13,030 nucleotides of DNA. Origin: a bacterium (lineage in GTDB: Bacteria; Planctomycetota; UBA11346). How positions within the stretch are numbered: position 1 is the first letter of the stretch; each line of letters begins with the position of its first letter. The stretch lies in the NCBI GenBank assembly GCA_020049615.1, contig JAIFKN010000221.1:1-13030 (forward strand), given 5' to 3'. Both the position numbers and the translations under genes were made by a program. A model generated the notes under the pieces. That model worked only from the letters and a program-made list of their open reading frames with translations. It was not told the origin of the DNA and made no database searches. Positions 1-7,328 of this stretch are shown in pieces.

Positions 1-162
1 CGCATCGCCGTCGGCGATGGTCAGCGGGATGCGCTCGTGGCCCTGGTCGAGACGCACGATGACGAACTGGCCCGGCCTCCTGGCCTTGGCGATCTGCGGC
101 GCCGCGATCACCAGCCGGTGCACGGCCGGGGCAAGCTGCTCGTTGGCGAGGATGCGGTACAT
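1..162 (-). CDS. Sulfide/dihydroorotate dehydrogenase-like FAD/NAD-binding subunit (NfnA/SudB type), N-terminal fragment
   Basis: The first 54 codons of a minus-strand gene are present; the rest lies beyond the left edge. The peptide begins MYRILANEQLAPAV, continues with a PGQFVIVR segment (about residues 30-37) and has RIPLTIAD at 44-51. That is the beta-barrel FAD-binding start of the ferredoxin-NADP reductase family, in the version found in NfnA, SudB and partners of GltA-like subunits, where R-x-P-L-T-I contacts the flavin. These proteins move electrons between ferredoxin, NAD(P)H and a flavoprotein partner in the cytoplasm. The start is well supported: GGAG lies about 6 bases upstream of the ATG. 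The kinase gene lies 72 bases upstream on the same strand. Which electron partner it uses cannot be told, because the NAD- and [2Fe-2S]-binding parts are missing. The family call is firm for such a short piece; the exact enzyme is not. Confidence 0.85.
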   Translation of the reverse strand, partial: MYRILANEQLAPAVHRLVIAAPQIAKARRPGQFVIVRLDQGHERIPLTIADGDA

Positions 163-186
163 GGCGGCTCCTGCGGCGGGACGAGG

Positions 187-214
187 ATCGTATATCATCC
201 CGGCGTCGATCCAA
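187..214 (-). promoter_or_regulatory. Weak sigma70-like promoter candidate upstream of the FAD/NAD-binding subunit
   Basis: On the minus strand TTGGAT (209-214) is followed after 16 bases by TACGAT (187-192), about 24 bases before the start codon at 162. The matches to TTGACA and TATAAT are only moderate (3 and 4 of 6). It sits in the 72-base gap after the kinase stop codon, which also holds the short palindrome CCACCGCGGTGG (220-231). The subunit may therefore have its own promoter rather than depend on kinase read-through. This is a pattern match only. Confidence 0.25.
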
Positions 215-234
215 CCCCTCCACCGCGGTGGGTG

Positions 235-2376
235 CTAAGGCTGTGGTCGCAGCGCCGTCGCCAACCTGGCACGCAGATCGCGCAGGGCCAGGCCCAGGCC
301 CTCGCCTTGGGCCGACGCGTCGGGCGGCGGCAGGTTATTGGCAAGATGGAAGGCGCGCACCGCCGCGACATCGAGGATGGGCAGTCCGGGCAGTCGCTTG
401 CGCACCTGCTCGAGCCATGCTTCCCACAGGATCTGGTTGCGCGGTGTGGGTAGCCCGCCGAGCACGGGGATCAGCAGCGCACCGTGGCGCAGCGTCTCCT
501 CGACCGCCAAGCACCAGTTGTCGGCGCGATGAGCGCCGCTCGGGACCTCGCTGGCATCGAGCAGGACGAAGCACCAGTGCGCACCGCCCTGGATCGCCTG
601 GTTCATCGCCTCCCCCGTCTCACGGGCTTCGACCAGGAGCCCCTCCGGCGCCTGCCCCTGGACGAAGCTCTGGGCAATGTGCTGCTGGGCCACCTCGCCG
701 AAGAGTCGCATGGCCAGCGGTCTGGCGATGAATGCGCACCTCGTAAAGTCGGTGGTCAGACTGCGACGCGCCAGCAGCTCGCGTAGGGGGGCGGCATCGG
801 GTGCGATCAGCATGCTGGCGTCTACACCGAGATCCTGCCAGACCGGAGGGGTGCGCCCCGCAATCGCAGCAGCGCAGAAGAAGGGGCCGCCCGATGCGAC
901 CTCGAGGACGGCCTCGGAGCGCTTGCCGCTGAGGTTGACGAGCTGCCAGGCTTGCGGTCGGAGCACGACATTCCGGCCATCCAGGCGCAACTGACGTTCG
1001 CTGCCCCCCGGTCCCGGATGCAGGATCAGCAGGAGGTGCGGCGAATCCGACGGCAGCCGCAAGCGCAGCTTGCCAAGCTGACTCATCATCACCCGCGGAG
1101 CCTGGCCGTGGACGGCCGGGGCGCCGACCGGAGCAGCGGGATGACCGGCGACCAATTCAGCTCCGAGGATGCCGCTGCCGGCCAGCAAGGGCGTTGCGTG
1201 CGCGACTGGGACCGGCCTGCTCACGGGCGCGACCGACGGGCTGGGCGCTTTCGGGGGATCGATCGGCACTGCAACGGCCGGTTCGGCAGGCGGTGGTCGC
1301 CTGGCTTTGGCCACGCCGATGACGACGATCAGGCCGAGCAGTCCGACGACGATGCCGCCAAGCGCCAGGAGACGTCGTTGGACGGGGCTCAGGCCCTGTG
1401 GTGTGGCAACAACCGTGGCCTCCGTCGCTGCAGCAGCCGGCAGGAGTTTGGCCTGGCCCGGGGCGGAGGCGAGGGCGCCAGCCGGGAGGGCGCTGGCCAT
1501 GGCTGCCAGCTCCCGCGCCAGCACCAGGGCGGTCGGCCTGGCCGTCGCCTCCTTGGCCAGGCAACGGACGAGCAGCGGTTCCAGGGCGGCTAGGTCCGGG
1601 CGTGTGGCGCTGAACGACGGCGGCGGGGCCGAGACATGCTGATGCAGGACCTGCAGCGTGCTGCTGGCGTGGTAGGGGGGGCGACCAGACAGGGTGTGGA
1701 AGATGCTGCAGGCCAGTCCGTAGATGTCCGAGGCGAAGACCGGTTCGTGGCCGAGCGAGGCTTCGGGCGACATGTAGGCGGGGCTGCCGACCAGCGCCCC
1801 GGTCGCGGTCACCTGGATCGAGTCGGCGGCGCGGGCGAGACCGAAGTCGGCCAGCTTGGCGGTGCCGTCACTGGTCACCATGATGTTGTCCGGCTTGATG
1901 TCGCGATGGACGATGCCCAGGCGGTGGGCGGAGGCCAGGGCATCAGCTGCCTGGCGGTACCACTCGACCACCTGACGCACCGGGAGGCGCTCCTCGCTGG
2001 CCATGCGACCGAGGCTGGAGCCGGACACGAACTCCATGACCATCACCAGCAGTTCCTCGCCATCCGGGCCAATGATTGGGCCGAAATCATGACAGGCGAT
2101 GACATGAGGGTGTACCAGCCTGCCCATGGTCTGGGCTTCGCGACCGAATCGTTCACGATAACCTGGATCGGCGGCAAGATCAGGCTTGATCACCTTGATC
2201 GCGACCGGGCGGTCGAGGCGGATCTGCAGGCCACGGTACACCGCACCCATGCCGCCCCGGCCGAGCAGCACATCGAAACGCAGACTGTCGGTGGCGAAGC
2301 CAAGCAGCGGATCCCGCACAGGCATGGCACGACGGTACCGAGCCGGTTGATGGACCGCAATCGCCTCGGCTGTCAC
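235..2376 (-). CDS. Membrane-anchored Hanks-type Ser/Thr protein kinase with large extracytoplasmic C-terminal region
   Basis: A 713-residue transmembrane kinase. The N-terminal kinase domain (about 33-295) has every expected motif: glycine loop GRGGMG (39-44), VAIK with K61, helix-C Glu E80, catalytic HRDIKPDN (157-164), DFG (177-179) and an SPE version of APE (203-205). It should phosphorylate Ser/Thr on protein targets at the cytoplasmic face. A hydrophobic helix (about 336-357) is followed by a Pro/Ala-rich spacer (360-425) and about 290 residues outside the membrane. I recognise no standard PASTA, WD40 or TPR sensor there. Residues 428-500 look beta-rich; 540-680 weakly resemble an SGNH-hydrolase fold. 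The start is uncertain: GTG at 2376 is the earliest, while ATG at 2325 (residue 18) is equally possible and keeps the whole kinase domain; neither has a clear ribosome site. The target is unknown. The kinase identity is very secure; the sensor function is not. Confidence 0.93.
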   Translation of the reverse strand: MTAEAIAVHQPARYRRAMPVRDPLLGFATDSLRFDVLLGRGGMGAVYRGLQIRLDRPVAIKVIKPDLAADPGYRERFGREAQTMGRLVHPHVIACHDFGPIIGPDGEELLVMVMEFVSGSSLGRMASEERLPVRQVVEWYRQAADALASAHRLGIVHRDIKPDNIMVTSDGTAKLADFGLARAADSIQVTATGALVGSPAYMSPEASLGHEPVFASDIYGLACSIFHTLSGRPPYHASSTLQVLHQHVSAPPPSFSATRPDLAALEPLLVRCLAKEATARPTALVLARELAAMASALPAGALASAPGQAKLLPAAAATEATVVATPQGLSPVQRRLLALGGIVVGLLGLIVVIGVAKARRPPPAEPAVAVPIDPPKAPSPSVAPVSRPVPVAHATPLLAGSGILGAELVAGHPAAPVGAPAVHGQAPRVMMSQLGKLRLRLPSDSPHLLLILHPGPGGSERQLRLDGRNVVLRPQAWQLVNLSGKRSEAVLEVASGGPFFCAAAIAGRTPPVWQDLGVDASMLIAPDAAPLRELLARRSLTTDFTRCAFIARPLAMRLFGEVAQQHIAQSFVQGQAPEGLLVEARETGEAMNQAIQGGAHWCFVLLDASEVPSGAHRADNWCLAVEETLRHGALLIPVLGGLPTPRNQILWEAWLEQVRKRLPGLPILDVAAVRAFHLANNLPPPDASAQGEGLGLALRDLRARLATALRPQP

Positions 2377-2609
2377 GCTTGCATATACGACGGATCGACC
2401 TGCCGGTTACCGGGTCGCGTCAACTGAAGCGCTGCGGCACCACTTGGTCATAGAGATCCATAGCCAGGGTGACGAAGCCACCTCAGATCCAGATGGCAGA
2501 TCAGACCTGGAACGAGGAATATCCGGTGACAAGTGACGGCCAGCTCCATCGAACGGGGCCCGAGCGGAGTGCCCAGTCGTAGCGCGATTGGTATCGGGCC
2601 AACGATGAA

Positions 2610-2640
2610 TGTCCGATAATGTATATTGTGTAACTATTAG
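2610..2640 (+). promoter_or_regulatory. AT-rich promoter-like stretch upstream of pirin
   Basis: GATAAT (2615-2620) and TATATT (2622-2627) lie in the most AT-rich part of this GC-rich window, about 190 bases before the pirin start. Either could be a -10 element. The nearest -35-like word, TTGGTA (2588-2593), is 21 bases from GATAAT, longer than the ideal 16-18. If used, the pirin mRNA would carry a leader of roughly 180 bases. Base composition makes a regulatory role plausible; the exact elements are a guess. Confidence 0.3.
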
Positions 2641-2797
2641 AAGGACCGGAAGGCGGGAATTCGCAGCGAGATCGCCAATTGTGGAAAGCGGGATCGATTG
2701 GATGAGACAAGCGGGAGCCGGTCGGGGAGCGGGCTGTGCAACGATCGCGACGGTGAAGCGAGAACGGTCGGCCCGACGCGTAGAACCATTCGAGAAC

Positions 2798-2803
2798 GGA
2801 AGG
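2798..2803 (+). promoter_or_regulatory. Ribosome binding site that sets the pirin start
   Basis: GGAAGG lies 9 bases before the ATG at 2813. It supports that start over the in-frame codon at 2609, and the choice agrees with the normal pirin N-terminus. Confidence 0.6.
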
Positions 2804-2812
2804 CAGTGTTCC

Positions 2813-3514
2813 ATGCGCGTCCTCAGACCCGCCACCGAGCGGGGCCTCACCGAACTCGGCTGGCTGCACAGCCGACACAGCTTCGCTTTCGGCGATTACG
2901 TCGACGAGCGATGGTCTGGCTTCCGCGCCTTGCGCGTCATCAACGACGATGTGGTCGAACCCGGGCAGGGCTTCGGCACGCATGGCCACCGCGACATGGA
3001 GATCGTCACCTGGGTGCTCGGTGGCGGGCTGGAGCACCGTGATTCGCTTGGCAAAGGCGGACTCCTGCGTCACGGCGACGTTCAGGTGATGAGCGCAGGC
3101 ACCGGCATCCGGCACAGCGAGTACAATGCCTCGCAGGATGCTGCGGTTCGCTTTCTGCAGCTATGGATCCATCCTGACGTCGCCGGGGGCAGGCCGAACT
3201 ACGCGCAGGCCACCATCCCGATCGAGGCACGCCATGGCCGCTGGGCCGTGCTGGCGGCTGGGGCTGGCCGACCGGCTGCCGTCGCCATCGCCGCCGACGC
3301 GGCGGTGCTGGTCGCCAGCCTGGACGCGGGACGGGGACTCGACTACCCGCTTGCACATGGACGGCATGCCTGGCTGCAGGTCACCAGGGGTAGTCTGATG
3401 CTCGATGGCCGACCGCTTGGGGTCGGTGACGGGATCGCCATCAGCGACGAGGCCGGCATCCGTCTCATCGCCGATGCCGGCGGCGCCGAGGCAATGCTGT
3501 TCGACCTAGCCTGA
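2813..3514 (+). CDS. Pirin family protein (YhhW-like quercetin 2,3-dioxygenase type)
   Basis: A 233-residue bicupin of the pirin family, the usual length for the short bacterial YhhW type. The metal site is intact: H57 and H59 in GTHGHRDMEI, and H101 and E103 in GTGIRHSEYN. As I recall, these match the spacing and numbers of the E. coli YhhW ligands. The N-terminal cupin spans about 10-125; the C-terminal half, including AWLQVTRGSLMLDG, forms the second cupin. Bacterial members bind Fe(II) or another divalent metal; some open the quercetin ring in vitro, but the physiological substrate is usually unknown. The start at 2813 is chosen because MRVLRPATERG is a normal pirin N-terminus and GGAAGG precedes it; the frame is open further upstream with no family similarity. 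The gene appears to be transcribed alone and ends 7 bases from the stop codon of the convergent gene. The family call is secure; the substrate is not. Confidence 0.94.
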   Translation: MRVLRPATERGLTELGWLHSRHSFAFGDYVDERWSGFRALRVINDDVVEPGQGFGTHGHRDMEIVTWVLGGGLEHRDSLGKGGLLRHGDVQVMSAGTGIRHSEYNASQDAAVRFLQLWIHPDVAGGRPNYAQATIPIEARHGRWAVLAAGAGRPAAVAIAADAAVLVASLDAGRGLDYPLAHGRHAWLQVTRGSLMLDGRPLGVGDGIAISDEAGIRLIADAGGAEAMLFDLA

Positions 3515-3521
3515 CCTCGAC

Positions 3522-4103
3522 TCAGAACCCGATGCGCAGCATGAGGTACGGGCCTTCCTGGGTGAAATCCTCGACCCGGACGGATTCGTAGCCAAGGCCG
3601 ATACCGAACCTGCCGGATTCGCCCCGGGTGACGGTCAGCACCGCCTCGGCCGCCCAGGTCCAGGCGAAACCGATTTCACTGTCGTCATCGATGGTGGTGT
3701 AGGCGAGTCCCGGTCCGATGCGGGCCGTGAGATCCGCCCGGCTCGTGTCATTGAATTCATTGAAGACGCCAGCGATGCCATAGGCGAACGGGGCGATGCA
3801 ACGGACATCGACCTGGTCGTTGCCCCACCAGGTCTTCAGTCCGGCTCCGAGTCCCAGGATGGTGCCGAATGGCTGACCCTTGGACTTGTAGCCGGAGATC
3901 GCTCCCGCCGCGCCGCTCAGGTACAAGGCGTCCTGGTCGCGGTCGAGGCCATCGACATCCAGGCTGGTCCAGCCGAAGATGATCTCGCCGTGACGTTCGC
4001 TCCAATCCGCGCCGCCGAGGAGGTCGTACAAGCCGGCTCCGTCCTCGGCTGACAGGCACGACGCGGCGAGGAGGGCAAGGAGGCCAGATGCTGGGCGTAT
4101 CAT
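3522..4103 (-). CDS. Small exported beta-rich (possible outer-membrane barrel) protein
   Basis: A 193-residue protein that I do not recognise as a named family. It starts with a signal peptide (MIRPASGLLALLAAS, probable cleavage after SCLSA near residue 19). The rest alternates polar and hydrophobic residues in short stretches rich in Gly, Tyr, Phe and Trp (for example LGLGAGLKTWWG, ARIGPGLAYTTI, FGIGLGYESVRV) and ends in LMLRIGF. A terminal Phe after an amphipathic strand is the usual outer-membrane beta-barrel insertion signal, so a small barrel of roughly eight strands is a reasonable inference. A cysteine near the cleavage site (AASC) raises the alternative of a lipoprotein, but the lipobox is poor. 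Its ATG overlaps the stop of the SprT-like gene by 4 bases (ATGA), so translation is probably coupled and it is the last gene of that unit. The gene is well supported; its function is open. Confidence 0.75.
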   Translation of the reverse strand: MIRPASGLLALLAASCLSAEDGAGLYDLLGGADWSERHGEIIFGWTSLDVDGLDRDQDALYLSGAAGAISGYKSKGQPFGTILGLGAGLKTWWGNDQVDVRCIAPFAYGIAGVFNEFNDTSRADLTARIGPGLAYTTIDDDSEIGFAWTWAAEAVLTVTRGESGRFGIGLGYESVRVEDFTQEGPYLMLRIGF

Positions 4104-4873
4104 GCGTTGCTCCGCTGCGGGCGATACCAGGGCGGGGGGCTGCCGTCCAGGAGCCAGGGCAGGGCGAGCCTTTCCCAGCGGCGGGCCGTTGCGAATCCCG
4201 GGAACGAGCGTTCCCAGGCGCGGAATCGCGGCGAATGGACCCCCTCGCGGCGGACGGCCGGCGTCATCGCCTGACGATGATGGCAGTACTCGTGATGCAG
4301 CACGTGCTCGATGAATATGGCTGCGACCCAGGGCAGGGCGAGCCGCGGCGTGATCTCAATGCTGCGGCGTTGTCGGCGGTAGCATCCGAACCGCAGGTGG
4401 GTCAGGCGGCGCCCGGGCGGCTGCCGTCCCCAACTGACCGGCACCGGCGGCAGATCGGCGAACCAGGCCGCGTGGACTCGTTCCGCGAGAGAGGACAGGA
4501 GGGCCTGCGCATCGGCGCCCATCGTGTCGAGTCCCGCTGCCCAATCCGTCGAGGCGGCGGCGGTGCGATGGGCTATGCGCGATGAGGCCTGCTGCAGCAG
4601 ATTCCGGAGCGGAGTTCCCGCTCCTCCACGTCCATAACGGTTGACCCACTCAGATATAGAAACCGGACAGTCGGGATCGTTAAGTAGCTCTGGGTGTACT
4701 CTGAGAACCAGGCCAATGCGGGGCACACGCCGCAATCCGAGCAGGCTCCGCCTCGTCCGACGGACAGTGACGTGCACCTGGGGCAGAGCGGCGCGCAGAT
4801 CAGCCAGGACGACCGATGCAGACGCGTCGAGAGCTGGGGCTCCCAGGGCGCAGGATCCGGAAGCGGTGGTCAC
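4100..4873 (-). CDS. SprT-like zinc metalloprotease domain protein
   Basis: A 257-residue protein with an HExxH zinc motif, H194-E-Y-C-H198, inside a hydrophobic helix (IFIEHVLHHEYCHH), and a likely third ligand H213 in GVHSPRFRAWE. The order HExxH, then about 15 residues, then H-[GS]-x-x-F is typical of SprT/Spartan-like peptidases, and the 'W.R..F....R' tail fits that group. Eukaryotic Spartan degrades DNA-protein crosslinks; the role of bacterial SprT-like proteins is mostly unproven. The N-terminal 90 residues are Arg-rich, which could help binding to nucleic acid (inference). No signal peptide is seen, so it should act in the cytoplasm. The start is GTG at 4873, the earliest in frame, with no strong ribosome site; it lies 58 bases after yggS. 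It overlaps the next gene by 4 bases. The peptidase-fold call is good; substrate and activity are unknown. Confidence 0.85.
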   Translation of the reverse strand: MTTASGSCALGAPALDASASVVLADLRAALPQVHVTVRRTRRSLLGLRRVPRIGLVLRVHPELLNDPDCPVSISEWVNRYGRGGAGTPLRNLLQQASSRIAHRTAAASTDWAAGLDTMGADAQALLSSLAERVHAAWFADLPPVPVSWGRQPPGRRLTHLRFGCYRRQRRSIEITPRLALPWVAAIFIEHVLHHEYCHHRQAMTPAVRREGVHSPRFRAWERSFPGFATARRWERLALPWLLDGSPPPWYRPQRSNA

Positions 4874-4931
4874 CCGACGCCCAGTATTGGCTGTTCAGAC
4901 GCAGACATGGACGAATGACCCCACTCCAGGG

Positions 4932-5606
4932 TCATACGAACAGACGGGAGCCAACACGGACCATCGTGGCCCCCTCCTGGATGGCGATGGGCAGATCACC
5001 GGACATGCCCATGGACAGTCCAGGAAGACCATGGTCCACGGCAAGACGACGAAGACGGGCAAAGCAGGAACGGACGGACGCCTCATCCGCCTGAGGACCC
5101 AGTACGGGAGCCATGGTCATCAAGCCGACCAGTTCCAAGGCGGGTTGGGCGCGGATTGAGGTCAGCAGGCCGACCAGTCCGGAAGGATCGACTCCCGCCT
5201 TGGCGAGTTCCCCACTGACATTCACCTGCGCATAGACGGGAAGGCGCCGGCCGGACTGGATGCAGGAGCGGGCCAACCGGTCGACATGGTCGGGATCGCA
5301 AAGGCTGTGCAGGGCATCGACCAGCGGAGCGAGCTTGGCCAGTTGGCGTCCCTGGACGCGGCCGATGTAGTGCCAGCGGTCGCCATGCTGCCGGCTCGCA
5401 AGCATGTCGTGCAGGTGCTCAAGGCGGTTCTCGCCGAAATCGCTGATGCCGGCCTGACGCAGGGGACCGAGCACATCCGGAGCCTGGTTCTTGGTTACGG
5501 CCATCAGCGTCACGCCCGATGGATCGCGGCCGCAGCCGGCGCAGGCGTCGGCGATCTCCTGACGGACCGCGGCGACGTTGGCGGCGATGCGCAGCGGGTC
5601 GATCAT
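4932..5606 (-). CDS. yggS: YggS/PLPBP family pyridoxal 5'-phosphate homeostasis protein
   Basis: A 224-residue alanine-racemase-fold PLP carrier. Family blocks appear in order: LMAVTKN with the Schiff-base lysine K39, DFGENR (56-61), WHYIGRVQGRQ (78-88), QVNVSGELAKAG (127-138), GLMTMAP (161-167), and LSMGMSGD followed by VRVGSRLF (197-223), which forms the phosphate cup. Members bind PLP without a known catalytic activity and keep the cytoplasmic pool of B6 vitamers and some amino acids in balance. The WHxIGxLQxNK block is unusual here: HLQSNK becomes RVQGRQ. The protein also ends at FV rather than the common FGxR. All PLP contacts I can judge are kept, so it should still bind the cofactor. 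It begins with ATG 41 bases after the TPR/HEAT gene and probably shares its transcript. Identification is very secure. Confidence 0.95.
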   Translation of the reverse strand: MIDPLRIAANVAAVRQEIADACAGCGRDPSGVTLMAVTKNQAPDVLGPLRQAGISDFGENRLEHLHDMLASRQHGDRWHYIGRVQGRQLAKLAPLVDALHSLCDPDHVDRLARSCIQSGRRLPVYAQVNVSGELAKAGVDPSGLVGLLTSIRAQPALELVGLMTMAPVLGPQADEASVRSCFARLRRLAVDHGLPGLSMGMSGDLPIAIQEGATMVRVGSRLFV

Positions 5607-5647
5607 GCCCTTGTCTATCCCGCTCCGCAGGCCCAGCCAGCCCGGGT

Positions 5648-7183
5648 CTATTTCGGGGCCGGCTCATCCTGCTCGATCGCCTCGCCGTCCGCCGCGACCA
5701 GACGCTCCTTCACCGCCCAGGCATGCCAGGCGTCGATGGCCTCGGATCGCTTGGCGTCATCACCGCGGGGGTCGAACTTGAAGTTCTGCTTGGTCGTCTC
5801 GAGCAGGATATCGTGGGCGCGGCGCCGGATCAGCGGATTCGGGCTGGCCAGGCCGTCGATCAGCGCCGCGACGGCCGACCGGCCACGTGAACGCAGCTTG
5901 GCCTCCGCCTCCTGGGATTCGCTGCCGTTCGTGCTGGAGAGGCGGTTGACCGCCTCGCGATCAGGGTCGACGGCGACCGTGGCGGCCACCGTGCCCTCCT
6001 CGGTGTCGGGGATGCCGGGCCAGCGGAAGCGGTTCTTCTCCTCTTTCCACCATTTCTCAGCCAATTCGATGCGCTTGGCGCGCTGGTCCTGCGGCAGCGC
6101 CACCGAGATGCCCCAATCGAGCGTGGTGGCGCGGCGCAGCACATCGATGGCGCGCTTGACCACCGTCGGATCGTCGCTGCGCAGCAGCTTGAACAGGACC
6201 TGGAATATCTCGGGATTGCGCATCTCGGCCAAGCCGGCCGCGGCCTCGACGGCGGTGGACTGGTCGCCACTGCGGAGCTGCTCGAGCAGCACGGCATCCT
6301 CGCTGGCCGACCAGTTGGCGTCCCACCAGGCCTTCGCCTTGTCCGGGGTGATGTCCTTGGCCGGCAGGCGCGTGATCGCCGACAGCGCCTCCCGGCTGTA
6401 TTCCTGCACGTCCTTGTCGGCGTGGACGAGCATCTCCACCAGCCGCGGCACCGCCTTGCGTTCGCGCATCTGTACCGAGACCATCGCCAGGGTGGCGAGG
6501 TCGCCGGCGTCGGTGACGCCTTCGCTCGCCTTCATGATGAACGGATACAGTCGTTTCATCTCGCGTGTGCGCTTGGCTTTGGCCAGTTCCAGGAGAAGCC
6601 CGCAAGCACCGTAGACGTCACCATAGCCGGGCTTGGCCAGGGCGGCGCACAGGCGCGGGAATGCGGTCGGCCAGTTGTCCTCGCGGATCAGCGTGGCGAT
6701 GGCGCGGTCCATCGGATCGGACTCGTTGGCGGCGGTGCGCATCCGCTCGATCAGGCCGTCGATGAAGTCGTTCTGGACCGGGTTGGGATCCTTGGGAATG
6801 GACAGCTCCCAGGCGACCTCCTTGGCCGCCGGACCCGCGCCGCCGGAGGAGCGCCTGCCGCCAGCCGCTTGGTCGCCGCCCGCATTTCCGCCCCCTCCGC
6901 CCCCACCCTTCGGCGCGAAGGCCTTGTTGACCCAACGGTCGCCGACCAGCACCTCGCCCCGGGCGGTGCGGGCGTCGTAGTGGTTGGGGTCGATCTTGAT
7001 CACCTTGGTGTACAGCTGCGCCGCTTTGCTCGGTTTGCCGTTCTCGGCGCACCATTTGGCCAGGGTGTACACCGAATCGGCATTGGTCATGTCGGTCTGC
7101 TTCTCCATCTCCTCATAGGTTTCGGCCCAGGCGGAGACGGACATCAGGACCAGCAGCAGGGTTGACAGCAGGGTTCGTAGCAT
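5648..7183 (-). CDS. Exported TPR/HEAT-repeat protein, planctomycete style
   Basis: A 511-residue exported repeat protein. The chosen ATG at 7183 begins a clear signal peptide ([20 protein letters not shown], cleavage near residue 20) with GGAAAAG just upstream. The frame stays open to 7336, but that extension is not protein-like and overlaps the clpP start. Residues 38-90 form a tetratricopeptide unit ([18 protein letters not shown], then [14 protein letters not shown], then DRWV), a pattern common at the front of exported planctomycete proteins. A seven-glycine linker (93-99) and a Gly/Ala stretch lead to about 360 helical residues with HEAT-like repeats, such as [38 protein letters not shown] and [20 protein letters not shown]. 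It probably acts as a protein-binding scaffold outside the cytoplasm; no catalytic motif is seen. It is first in the unit with yggS. The gene and architecture are firm; the function is unknown. Confidence 0.85.
   Translation of the reverse strand: MLRTLLSTLLLVLMSVSAWAETYEEMEKQTDMTNADSVYTLAKWCAENGKPSKAAQLYTKVIKIDPNHYDARTARGEVLVGDRWVNKAFAPKGGGGGGGNAGGDQAAGGRRSSGGAGPAAKEVAWELSIPKDPNPVQNDFIDGLIERMRTAANESDPMDRAIATLIREDNWPTAFPRLCAALAKPGYGDVYGACGLLLELAKAKRTREMKRLYPFIMKASEGVTDAGDLATLAMVSVQMRERKAVPRLVEMLVHADKDVQEYSREALSAITRLPAKDITPDKAKAWWDANWSASEDAVLLEQLRSGDQSTAVEAAAGLAEMRNPEIFQVLFKLLRSDDPTVVKRAIDVLRRATTLDWGISVALPQDQRAKRIELAEKWWKEEKNRFRWPGIPDTEEGTVAATVAVDPDREAVNRLSSTNGSESQEAEAKLRSRGRSAVAALIDGLASPNPLIRRRAHDILLETTKQNFKFDPRGDDAKRSEAIDAWHAWAVKERLVAADGEAIEQDEPAPK
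6887..6904 (-). repeat. Two perfect tandem copies of a 9-base unit encoding a glycine linker
   Basis: On the coding strand GGGGGCGGA occurs twice in direct succession and encodes six of the seven consecutive glycines in the linker of the TPR/HEAT protein. The unit is a multiple of three, so gain or loss of a copy would change linker length without a frameshift. Confidence 0.8.
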
Positions 7184-7328
7184 GGCTTTTCCGGTGAACG
7201 TCCATGGTCGCAGGCGGTTCGCGGCAGGCATCCGACCGTTCCCGACCACCTGTCCGTCCGTATCACCTGCCGGGGCGGATGGGCTTGGCTGGCGGATCCC
7301 GGCCCTAGCATGCACGAACGGACAACAC
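7184..7328. promoter_or_regulatory. Divergent promoter region between the TPR/HEAT gene and clpP
   Basis: These 145 bases must serve transcription in both directions. On the plus strand TTGGCT (7285-7290) and TAGCAT (7306-7311) form a weak sigma70-like pair with a short 15-base spacer, 17 bases before the clpP ATG. The resulting leader would be very short, which fits the lack of a clear ribosome site for clpP. I see no CIRCE or other heat-shock operator. The region is regulatory by position; the elements are tentative. Confidence 0.35.

Larger units (their letters stand above)
2377..2812. other. Divergent intergenic region between kinase and pirin
   Basis: This 436-base stretch separates two divergent genes and should hold both their promoters. 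Long open frames cross it on both strands, but none resembles a known protein, and the plus-strand one is an upstream extension of the pirin frame. Part of it (about 2590-2640) is clearly richer in A+T than the rest of the window. I see no RNA gene, no convincing hairpin terminator and no repeat array. Confidence 0.5.

Noticed and set aside
1636..2427. 263-codon plus-strand open frame opposite the kinase domain
   Set aside because: The minus strand encodes all Hanks kinase motifs here.
2609..2812. Upstream in-frame extension of pirin (68 codons)
   Set aside because: It has no similarity to pirins, whereas the ATG at 2813 has a ribosome site and gives the normal N-terminus.
2407..3115. Minus-strand open frames (2407-2850 and 2501-3115) in the kinase-pirin gap
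   Set aside because: They overlap pirin, have no recognisable domain and no ribosome site; the gap looks regulatory.
5286..6614. 442-codon plus-strand open frame opposite yggS and the TPR/HEAT gene
   Set aside because: It spans two clear minus-strand genes and has a Ser/Arg-rich, non-protein-like composition.
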